Assembly (NCBI GenBank): GCA_947176115.1 | Contig: CAMWPK010000028.1 | Location: 1 to 11,421, forward strand | DNA length: 11,421 nt | Reading direction: 5' to 3' | Source: an uncultured Clostridia bacterium | GTDB lineage: Bacteria; Bacillota; Clostridia; Christensenellales; UBA3700 | Part shown: positions 1 to 7,100 of the stretch, one piece after another | Layout: every line of letters starts with the position of its first letter | How positions within the stretch are numbered: the first letter of the stretch is position 1 | Notes under the pieces: model-generated | The model's database searches: none | What the model saw: only the letters and a program-made list of their open reading frames with translations | What the model was told of the DNA's origin: nothing | Position numbers and translations under genes: made by a program

Positions 1-95
1 GAATTTTTAGAAAAACTTTCTCCACAGCCGACAAAGGTCAACAAAACAGTAGTTTTAAGTATTATTGCCACCAAAAAAATAAGTATCTTTTTCAT
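1..95 (-). CDS. N-terminus of a putative lipoprotein (cut by the window edge)
   Basis: Reading the minus strand from position 95 towards 1 gives an ATG followed by 30 open codons that run off the window. The peptide begins MKKILIFLVAIIL and reaches a lipobox-like TFVGC with the cysteine at residue 24, so it reads as a lipoprotein signal peptide: positive n-region, hydrophobic core, Cys to be lipidated. A lysine at residue 14 interrupts the hydrophobic core, which is a little unusual. The design closely matches the LRR lipoprotein at 7101, which also has Phe-Val-small-Cys with Cys24. The mature protein lies outside the window, so its function cannot be told. A promoter-like sequence lies directly upstream on the same strand, which supports a real gene. 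No Shine-Dalgarno sequence is visible before the ATG. Confidence 0.7.
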   Translation of the reverse strand, partial: MKKILIFLVAIILKTTVLLTFVGCGESFSKN

Positions 96-104
96 AATGT
101 TTAT

Positions 105-132
105 ATTATAGCATATTTAGAGCGTTTTGCAA
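105..132 (-). promoter_or_regulatory. Putative sigma-A promoter for the divergent lipoprotein gene
   Basis: On the minus strand there is a perfect TATAAT (110 down to 105) preceded by TGC, forming an extended -10. A TTGCAA (-35-like, 4 of 6 matches) lies at 132-127 with a 16-bp spacer. The expected start of transcription is near 98-99, only about 3-4 bases before the ATG at 95, so the message would be nearly leaderless. No experimental support; called from sequence alone. Confidence 0.5.
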
Positions 133-153
133 TAATTTTTCCTATAATATATT
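126..153 (+). promoter_or_regulatory. Weak candidate promoter for addBA
   Basis: The 91-bp spacer between the divergent lipoprotein gene and addB must hold any addBA promoter. A perfect TATAAT lies at 143-148 but has no recognisable -35 at 16-18 bp. An alternative pairing is TTTGCA (126-131), 16-bp spacer, TATATT (148-153). Either would overlap or abut the minus-strand promoter, so the two divergent units could compete for polymerase. Low confidence. Confidence 0.3.
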
Positions 154-186
154 GCCAATAATGTCAAAAATTGTTACAATTAATCT

Positions 187-3100
187 ATGATAGAATTGAT
201 TTTGACGAATACTTTGGACTCGACGCCGATACTAGATAAACTTAAAAGCAGAGTAGGAGAGAGCAAAAAACACATACTTTTTGTGCCCGATAGATTTTCG
301 CTTTCTTATCAAAAAGCCGTGCTTGAACATTTGAATATCAAAGGTACGTTTGACATAGAAGTTTCGTCTTTTCCGCGACTTGCCAACAAATTGCTTCAGA
401 ATAAAAAGCGACTTTTGGACAAGCAGTCGGAGATAATGTTGTTGCGCAAAGTTATTGACGAGGATAAGGACGATTTGCTTTGCTTTGGCAAGATTGGCAA
501 GAGCGTAGATTTCGCCAATGATATGTACGCTGTAATTTCGCAAATTCGCAATAGCAATATTTCCGTAGAGCGTATGCAATCCGCCGTTGACGGACTTCCC
601 ATGCGTATTGCCAACAAGACCAAAGATATTGTCAAAATTTATCACGATTACGTGCAGTATATACAAGAAGATTATTCCGACGGAACAAGCAAACTTCAAG
701 CGCTTTGCGACTTAATATACGACGGCGCGCTCAATGATTATGAGGTATATATATCCGACTTTACTGCGTTTTCCAATATCGAATACGACATAATCAAAGC
801 TATTATGCTTAACGCGCTTCACACGCATATTTGTCTTGTGGACAGCGACGGCGACAATTCTCAGGTTTTTCCCACCGACGTTAAAAAACGTCTTTTCTCT
901 TTGGCGAACGAAATAGGTTTGACTATGAAAACAACTTGCGTTCAAGAGCAGTTGACGGGTGACGCCGAGATAATATTCAAGGGACTGTATTCTTACGGCA
1001 AAGTTGACGGGGTAAGGGACAACAGAACGCAAATTCTCGCTTGCAAAAGCGTTGTGGACGAAGTAAAAACTTTGGCAAGAACTATCAATGACCTTGTTAA
1101 GCGTCAAGGCGCAAGATATAGAGATATGGCTATAGTGTGTTGTGATTTTGCGACGTACACTCCATATATTCAAAGCGTATTCAAAGATTTCGGCATACCG
1201 TTTTATGCGGATATTAAACAACAACTTTCATCTCAAGCTTTGACGAAGTTGGTTGCTTCGGCAATAAGAGCGGTAGGAGAGAAGTATTCTCAATCAAGCG
1301 TCATTGAATTTGCAAAACAAGCCTTATTGGGATTTGACTATGACGAAGTATGTATCTTCGACAATTATTGCTGTAAGTACGGCATTGAATTTACGAGATT
1401 TTTATCGCCGTTTACTCTAGGCGAGGGCGACGACAAAGCCGTAGCCGAAAGCGTAAGAGAAAAAATAATCGGCTTGCTTGCGCCACTTGAACTTGGCGGG
1501 AGATTTATCAAGGAACATGTCAAATCGGTAAGAGAGTTTTTGCAAAACTGCTTGGCGCATGAGTTGGTGGAAAATCTTGCGAGTTGGCAAGAGCAGAACG
1601 GCTTTGGCGAACTCTCGGCAATTACCTTGCAGTCGGAGAACAAGCTCAACGCTATCCTAGATAAGTGCGAAAGTATGCTTGGTAATAACGTAGCCGATTG
1701 GGAAGAGTTTTACGGTATAATAATGACGGCAATAGAGTCAGTGGAGATGTCCAATATCCCGCTATACAGCGACTGCGTATTTATCGGCGAAACTAGCGAA
1801 AACAGATACGCTAATCTCGATTACATGTTTGTCATAGGCGCGCTTGCAGGCAAATTTCCTCCTGAACATAGCGACAGCGGTATAGTATCGGAAAGAGAGT
1901 ACGTTGCTTGGAGCAATTTGAATATCGACGTTCAACCCGATTGCAGACGGCGCAACAGCAAAGAAAGACTGTCTACGCTTATGCTATTGACGAGAGCAAG
2001 AAAGAAGTTGGTTATCAGCTATCCCACGGCATCCTCAAGCGGTGAAGAACTCACGCCCAGTTCGACGGTAGAGTACTTAATAGACCTTTTGGGCGTTACT
2101 CCAAGCGGTGAGCAAACTCCCGATAGCAGTTGGGATAGGCAATCGTATATCAACTACATATCTTCGCAGGAGAATATTTTGCAGGAATTTTTGTCTTTGC
2201 AAAGTCTTGTATCGGCAAAGGCTATTGACGCAAGCGATACGCTCACGGACGTTTTGGATATTTTGTATACGCTATGCTGTCAAAGATACGGAAAAGAATA
2301 CATAGACTTTTTGATTGGAGAAAGGACGGACGAGGTACAGCTTGACGCAGTGGGCGGAGTTATGTTCAACGGCTCGCATACGTCGGTTTCGCAATTTGAG
2401 AAGTATTTCAAGTGTCCGTTCTTACATTTCAACGAAAACGTGCTCAAACTTAAGCGTAAGCAGATAGCGGGACTTGAAGTCAAGGATACCGGTATTTTGC
2501 TTCACGCAGTAATGGAGAAATACTTTGCTCTGAAAGATTGCGCGGATAAGAGCGAGAGCGAGATAGAAGATGTCGTAACCAAGATTTTTATCGAGCAAGT
2601 CAAAGAGAGTAAGGAATACGCTTTTTTGCTTGATGGCAAGAAAAACGCTTTGACTATGCAACAACTTGTCAATCAAGCGGTACACGTCGTGAAAAAACTT
2701 GTGCAGAACATGCAAGTTACCAAGTTCAGACCTTATAAACTTGAGTTGAGATTTGGTTCTAATCCTGACGCAAGCATAGCGGGAATGGAGATTGACAACG
2801 GCGTTCGCAAATTGAGTTTTGACGGCGTTATTGACAGAGTGGACAGATTTGGCGACAAGGCTATAATTATAGATTACAAGTCAAAGAGCAGTATAGACTT
2901 TAATCCTTCGAATATTCTTTACGGCGACAGAATACAGCTGTTTGTGTATCTCAACGCATTGCGCTCTAGCGGTAATATCACACCTCAAGGCGTGTTCTAT
3001 CTTTTGATGAACAACAAGTTTGTCAAAAAAGACAAAGAGTCAAAGAGATTTGCTTATAGAGGTTACGCAAACAAAGACGACGTGTTTGATTTGGACGAGG

Positions 3101-3510
3101 GCTTTGCAGAGTATTCCGACTTTGCAAGTTCAGTATATCCCGTAAAGAGCAAGACTGGTAAGGACGGCGAAGTGCAAATCAACGCTATTTCAGAACTCGG
3201 ACACGTAATGAGCGGTAAAGGTTTTGACGATACTTGCGATTACGTAATGAAGTTGACAAGCAAGGCGTCTACTGAGATAGAAGAAGGATATATTGCAAAA
3301 TCTCCTTTGAATATCAATGGCAAAGAAGAGCCAAAGGCATGCCAGTACTGCGATTACAAAGACCTGTGCGCTCGCTCAAAAGTGTACGTCAGGGACGTCA
3401 AGGACGTAAAGCAAGAAGAGTTCGAAAATCTAATCGCTGACGAGGCGGACAAAACCGCAGATAACGTCGAGCATACAGACGGCGTGTGTTTGCCAAAGGA
3501 GGAGATGTAG
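187..3510 (+). CDS. addB: ATP-dependent helicase/nuclease subunit B (AddB/RexB)
   Basis: This is the second subunit of the AddAB enzyme, which resects double-strand DNA ends for homologous recombination in the cytoplasm. It has 1107 residues, near the family's usual 1100-1200. The C-terminal nuclease domain shows the PD-(D/E)XK signature GVIDRVDR...IIIDYK, with D883, D886, D896 and K898 visible. Four cysteines fit the AddB iron-sulfur cluster: C743 in KCPF ahead of the nuclease, and C1052, C1055 and C1061 (CxxCx5C) near the C-terminus. The N-terminus (ELILTN, then ILFVPDRFSLSYQ at about 30-42) aligns by pattern with the AddB start, but the usual GxxGSGKT Walker A is absent. ATG 187 is the first start after an in-frame TAA at 181, and the family's first beta strand begins right after it; no good Shine-Dalgarno is seen. 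addA starts two bases after the stop codon. Confidence 0.95.
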   Translation: MIELILTNTLDSTPILDKLKSRVGESKKHILFVPDRFSLSYQKAVLEHLNIKGTFDIEVSSFPRLANKLLQNKKRLLDKQSEIMLLRKVIDEDKDDLLCFGKIGKSVDFANDMYAVISQIRNSNISVERMQSAVDGLPMRIANKTKDIVKIYHDYVQYIQEDYSDGTSKLQALCDLIYDGALNDYEVYISDFTAFSNIEYDIIKAIMLNALHTHICLVDSDGDNSQVFPTDVKKRLFSLANEIGLTMKTTCVQEQLTGDAEIIFKGLYSYGKVDGVRDNRTQILACKSVVDEVKTLARTINDLVKRQGARYRDMAIVCCDFATYTPYIQSVFKDFGIPFYADIKQQLSSQALTKLVASAIRAVGEKYSQSSVIEFAKQALLGFDYDEVCIFDNYCCKYGIEFTRFLSPFTLGEGDDKAVAESVREKIIGLLAPLELGGRFIKEHVKSVREFLQNCLAHELVENLASWQEQNGFGELSAITLQSENKLNAILDKCESMLGNNVADWEEFYGIIMTAIESVEMSNIPLYSDCVFIGETSENRYANLDYMFVIGALAGKFPPEHSDSGIVSEREYVAWSNLNIDVQPDCRRRNSKERLSTLMLLTRARKKLVISYPTASSSGEELTPSSTVEYLIDLLGVTPSGEQTPDSSWDRQSYINYISSQENILQEFLSLQSLVSAKAIDASDTLTDVLDILYTLCCQRYGKEYIDFLIGERTDEVQLDAVGGVMFNGSHTSVSQFEKYFKCPFLHFNENVLKLKRKQIAGLEVKDTGILLHAVMEKYFALKDCADKSESEIEDVVTKIFIEQVKESKEYAFLLDGKKNALTMQQLVNQAVHVVKKLVQNMQVTKFRPYKLELRFGSNPDASIAGMEIDNGVRKLSFDGVIDRVDRFGDKAIIIDYKSKSSIDFNPSNILYGDRIQLFVYLNALRSSGNITPQGVFYLLMNNKFVKKDKESKRFAYRGYANKDDVFDLDEGFAEYSDFASSVYPVKSKTGKDGEVQINAISELGHVMSGKGFDDTCDYVMKLTSKASTEIEEGYIAKSPLNINGKEEPKACQYCDYKDLCARSKVYVRDVKDVKQEEFENLIADEADKTADNVEHTDGVCLPKEEM
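3495..3504 (+). promoter_or_regulatory. Shine-Dalgarno site for addA inside the addB 3' end
   Basis: AAAGGAGGAG is a near-perfect ribosome binding site. It is embedded in the last codons of addB (encoding the end of PKEEM), with the GGAGG nine bases ahead of the ATG at 3512. The addB stop TAG (3508-3510) sits between site and start, an arrangement typical of translational coupling, which would help keep the two subunits in step. Confidence 0.85.
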
Positions 3511-3511
3511 T

Positions 3512-6500
3512 ATGGGCGCAATAAATTGGACGAAAGAACAGCTTGGAGTAATCAACAGCGTTGATACAAACACTCTTGTTTCTGCGTCTGCGGGTAGCGG
3601 TAAGACAGCCGTCATGATTGAGAGAGTAGTAAGAATAATTACAGGCGAAAACTGCAAAGTAAAAACTCCTTTGAAAAGAATAATAATGGTTACTTTCAAC
3701 GAGTCTGTAGCAAGCGAACTCAAGAGTAAGATAAGCGCTCAACTTGCAAAAAGACTGGCGACGTCTGAAGATAAAGATTATATACGACAGCAAATAGAAG
3801 ACGTTCCCATTGCAGATATATCCACTGTTCATTCGCTCTGCTCAATGATTATCAAAAGCAATTTTGAGTATCTCAGTATACAGCCTTCTTTTGCCATAGT
3901 AGACGAAGGCGAAAAACAAACGCTTTTCGGCAAGGCAATTTCCAACGTAATGAAGGAGTATAGGGAGAATTACGATTATCAAGTAGATATTCTTATCAAC
4001 TATCTTGGGGGAGAGAAAAGATTTTGCGATACGCTGTCCAGGCTTTACGGCTTTTTGGAAGCTCAACTTGACAGAGATGCCTATCTTGAAGAAATCGCAT
4101 TGTCTAACTATGACGGGGACTTCAAAGAAAGTCCGCTTGCCAAGCGGTATATCGCCGAGTTGCATGGGGATATTTTTGAACTTATTCGCCAAGGACAAGA
4201 TTGGCAAATGCTTTTTGAAAGCGCAGACTTAAACAAACATTTTGAGCACGTATCGCAAATCATTGAATATCTAAATAGCTTGTACGCTACTAAAGATATT
4301 GCAGAACTCGCTGACGCAGTGAAATATGCGCCTAAGATTGCCGATACTCCGCAACTTCCCAAAGACAGAAAAGACGAGTTTGCCGAGCGTCAGGAAAATT
4401 ACAAGTCGTATAAGGCTGGCGTTAAGTCGCTGATTGACAAACTTAAAAAGTTGTTCCCCATACTGAATTTGCAGTTGCAAGAGCAACTTAACGCAAACAA
4501 AGACTTTGTTACGCTTCTATTGCATATCTTAAAAAAGGTCTGCGACGAGTATTCCGCCTTAAAGCGTAAGGACAACAAAATGGACTTTGCCGACCTTGAA
4601 TATTACGCCGTCAAGGCAATGCAAAACGACGCCATTGCAAAGGAGTTGGCAGATAATTACGACTATATTTGCGTGGACGAATACCAAGACGTCAACGCCG
4701 TGCAAGAGTACGTTTTGACAAGGCTATCCAATGGCAAGAACTTATTTATGGTGGGGGACGTAAAGCAGAGTATTTACCAATTCAGAATGACCGACCCAAG
4801 GATATTCTTGAATAAATATCGCATGTATAAGCAAAGACCGCAGGACGGCAGTTCATTTTCGCTCAACAGCAACTACCGCTCTTGTAAAGAAGTTATTGAT
4901 TTTGTCAACGCCGTTTTCGACGTCGTCATGAAAGAAGATATGGGCGGTATCGATTATAAGAAAGAGAGCAGACTTTTGCAAGGCAATCTATCTTATGACG
5001 TCCAAAGTGATATGCCTATTCGTATCGCGCATTTCCCCAAAGAGCAAAAAGAACTTGAGACGCCTTTTTTCCAAGACGGAGTATACAGCGTACGCGACGA
5101 CGCGCAAGAGAACAGGTCGTTTGCCTCTCAAGAGGGAAAGTATATAGCAAAGCAAATCAAGTCGCTGGTAGGGAAAAAACAAATTCAAGTATCGACTTCC
5201 GACGGCGCTATGGCGTATAGGACGGTGAGATATTCAGATATAACCTTGCTTTGCTCGACGAGAAGCGCCAACGTGGCAAGCATAGTCGATGAGTTGAAGT
5301 CGGCAGGAATACCGGTAGACAGCGCAAATATAATCAACGAAAAGAAAAATTCTTGCGTAAGTTTGTTTACGTCGTTCATAAGAGTAATTGACAACTACCG
5401 GCAGGATATACCTTTGGTTGAGGTATTGACAAGCAAGGTGTTTGCAGACTTTAGTTATAAGGATATGGCGACGATAAAGACGGCGTATCGCAAGGAGGAT
5501 TTTTTTCATCAAGCGGTGGACAAGTATTGCAAAGAACAAGACAATGCTTTGGCTCTAAGGCTCAAAGAGTTCTTTGCAATGCTGGATAATTACCGCCGTA
5601 TTTCGTCTTTTATGGGCGTTGCGGAACTTCTTAGAAGGTTGATAGCAGACTTCAACTACCGCGAATATATGACTGCCGTCGAGAACGGAGTAAGTCAATT
5701 CGCGGGCTTGGAGAGTTTTGTACAATCCTTGGAGAATAAGCCGTACAATACCGGTCTTTCCAAATTTATCGAGGCTGTCGATAATACTGCAGATTTCGGC
5801 AAAGTGTCCGGCGAAGTGGGTTACGATGGCGATTGCGTAGTCACCAATACTATTCACAGTTCTAAAGGCTTGGAGTATCCTATAGTATTTATTGTCGATT
5901 CGGCAAAAGAAGTCAATTTGATGGATTTGAATACGGCAAATCTCATATATGACAAGACTTACGGCTTGGCTATAAAGAACGTGGAGGAACAAGATAGATT
6001 CTTTGAAGATAGCCTGCCTTTACTTATGCTTAGGGAATTAAAGATCAAAGACGTAATTGAAGAAAAGATGAGATTGTTCTACGTTGCGACGACGAGAGCT
6101 AGAAATATGCTTTATATCACGGCGACGGGCGGACTTGGAAGAGGCGGTAGTTTGAATAAAAAGTCTTTTGGAGAGAAAAAAGTCGGCAATCCGTTGAGTA
6201 TGCTCGATTGGCTAAACAACGTCGCCGTAGAGAATAAGTCGTTCTATGATAAGTATTTTGATAAAGAAGTAAATACAGAAGAGTGTTGCGATAATGCTCA
6301 AGTCCAAGATATAAGCAAGAGAAAATTGGTTGACGTCGGCGAAGCTGACGCCTTTGCCAAGGGACTTCAAAATAGCTATGCGTACGAGCAATCTACTACG
6401 CTACTTGTCAAGCATACCGTTACAGCCGTCAACAACGATTATTACAATTCTTTGTCAGGCGGTTTCAATATTGGCGATGACATAGAAGTTATCGATACTT

Positions 6501-7045
6501 TCAAGGACGGTGATTTTACCGACGAGCAAGTGGCGGACAAGCGCAACAGCGCAGACGAAGGCGTGGCGTATCACAGGGTATTGGAGTGTATTGATTATAA
6601 TTGCTTCACGATTGACGATGTAGCAGAGAGTCTTGAGAGTATGGTTGAACAAGGACTTTTGAGCCAAGAACAACGCGCGTTTATCGACCCTAAGTCGATA
6701 CTTGAGTGTCTTGAAAGCGACGTCATGCAAAAGGCTAGAAAATATCCTCATTACAGAGAAAAACAATTTATGCTCAATCTACCCGCTAAGGAATTTTTGC
6801 AGGTAGATAGCGAAGATAAAGCGCTGTTGCAAGGCACGGTAGACTTATTTATTCACGGCGGTATCAGTGGCGGTGAGAATATATTGGTAGACTTCAAATT
6901 CTCCCATAAGAGCGCAGAACAACTCAAAAAGAGATATCGCAGACAGCTAGAGTTGTACGCAATGGCAATTGAGGAGTGTTTGGGCATAAAGGTAGATAAG
7001 AAGATAATATTCGTACTGGGAAGAAATATGACAATCATAATTTAG
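3512..7045 (+). CDS. addA: ATP-dependent helicase/nuclease subunit A (AddA/RexA)
   Basis: This is the motor subunit of AddAB: a 3'-5' superfamily 1A (UvrD/Rep-like) helicase fused to a C-terminal nuclease. It has 1177 residues, normal for the family (about 1150-1280). All helicase motifs are visible in order: Q motif around Q10, Walker A AGSGKT (27-32), motif Ia at T61-F62, motif II VDEYQD (388-393, catalytic D389/E390), motif III GDVKQSIYQFR (415-425), motif IV NYR (454-456), motif V TIHSSKGLEYP (780-790) and motif VI LFYVATTRAR (855-864). The nuclease domain has H1021, D1111 in GTVDLF, D1127 and K1129 in VDFKF, and the QLELY element (Q1145-Y1149), so it looks active. The start is fixed by the strong Shine-Dalgarno at 3495-3504 and the family-typical WTKEQ opening. 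It lies one base after addB and must share its transcript. No terminator is seen after it. Confidence 0.97.
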   Translation: MGAINWTKEQLGVINSVDTNTLVSASAGSGKTAVMIERVVRIITGENCKVKTPLKRIIMVTFNESVASELKSKISAQLAKRLATSEDKDYIRQQIEDVPIADISTVHSLCSMIIKSNFEYLSIQPSFAIVDEGEKQTLFGKAISNVMKEYRENYDYQVDILINYLGGEKRFCDTLSRLYGFLEAQLDRDAYLEEIALSNYDGDFKESPLAKRYIAELHGDIFELIRQGQDWQMLFESADLNKHFEHVSQIIEYLNSLYATKDIAELADAVKYAPKIADTPQLPKDRKDEFAERQENYKSYKAGVKSLIDKLKKLFPILNLQLQEQLNANKDFVTLLLHILKKVCDEYSALKRKDNKMDFADLEYYAVKAMQNDAIAKELADNYDYICVDEYQDVNAVQEYVLTRLSNGKNLFMVGDVKQSIYQFRMTDPRIFLNKYRMYKQRPQDGSSFSLNSNYRSCKEVIDFVNAVFDVVMKEDMGGIDYKKESRLLQGNLSYDVQSDMPIRIAHFPKEQKELETPFFQDGVYSVRDDAQENRSFASQEGKYIAKQIKSLVGKKQIQVSTSDGAMAYRTVRYSDITLLCSTRSANVASIVDELKSAGIPVDSANIINEKKNSCVSLFTSFIRVIDNYRQDIPLVEVLTSKVFADFSYKDMATIKTAYRKEDFFHQAVDKYCKEQDNALALRLKEFFAMLDNYRRISSFMGVAELLRRLIADFNYREYMTAVENGVSQFAGLESFVQSLENKPYNTGLSKFIEAVDNTADFGKVSGEVGYDGDCVVTNTIHSSKGLEYPIVFIVDSAKEVNLMDLNTANLIYDKTYGLAIKNVEEQDRFFEDSLPLLMLRELKIKDVIEEKMRLFYVATTRARNMLYITATGGLGRGGSLNKKSFGEKKVGNPLSMLDWLNNVAVENKSFYDKYFDKEVNTEECCDNAQVQDISKRKLVDVGEADAFAKGLQNSYAYEQSTTLLVKHTVTAVNNDYYNSLSGGFNIGDDIEVIDTFKDGDFTDEQVADKRNSADEGVAYHRVLECIDYNCFTIDDVAESLESMVEQGLLSQEQRAFIDPKSILECLESDVMQKARKYPHYREKQFMLNLPAKEFLQVDSEDKALLQGTVDLFIHGGISGGENILVDFKFSHKSAEQLKKRYRRQLELYAMAIEECLGIKVDKKIIFVLGRNMTIII

Positions 7046-7053
7046 CTGAAAAT

Positions 7054-7081
7054 TTGACAAAAAAACTTTGTGTGATATAAT
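7054..7081 (+). promoter_or_regulatory. Strong extended -10 sigma-A promoter for the LRR lipoprotein gene
   Basis: A consensus TTGACA (7054-7059), 16-bp spacer and consensus TATAAT (7076-7081) preceded by TGA (extended -10) lie just after the addA stop. Transcription should start near 7088, giving a leader of about 13 bases that includes an AAAAAAGG ribosome binding site (7085-7092). This is the best promoter in the window. Confidence 0.85.
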
Positions 7082-7100
7082 AGTAAAAAAGGAAAATAAA

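Noticed and set aside
232..6766. Many antisense and alternate-frame open frames within addB and addA
   Set aside because: They overlap strongly supported genes, have no ribosome binding sites and show no recognisable domain.
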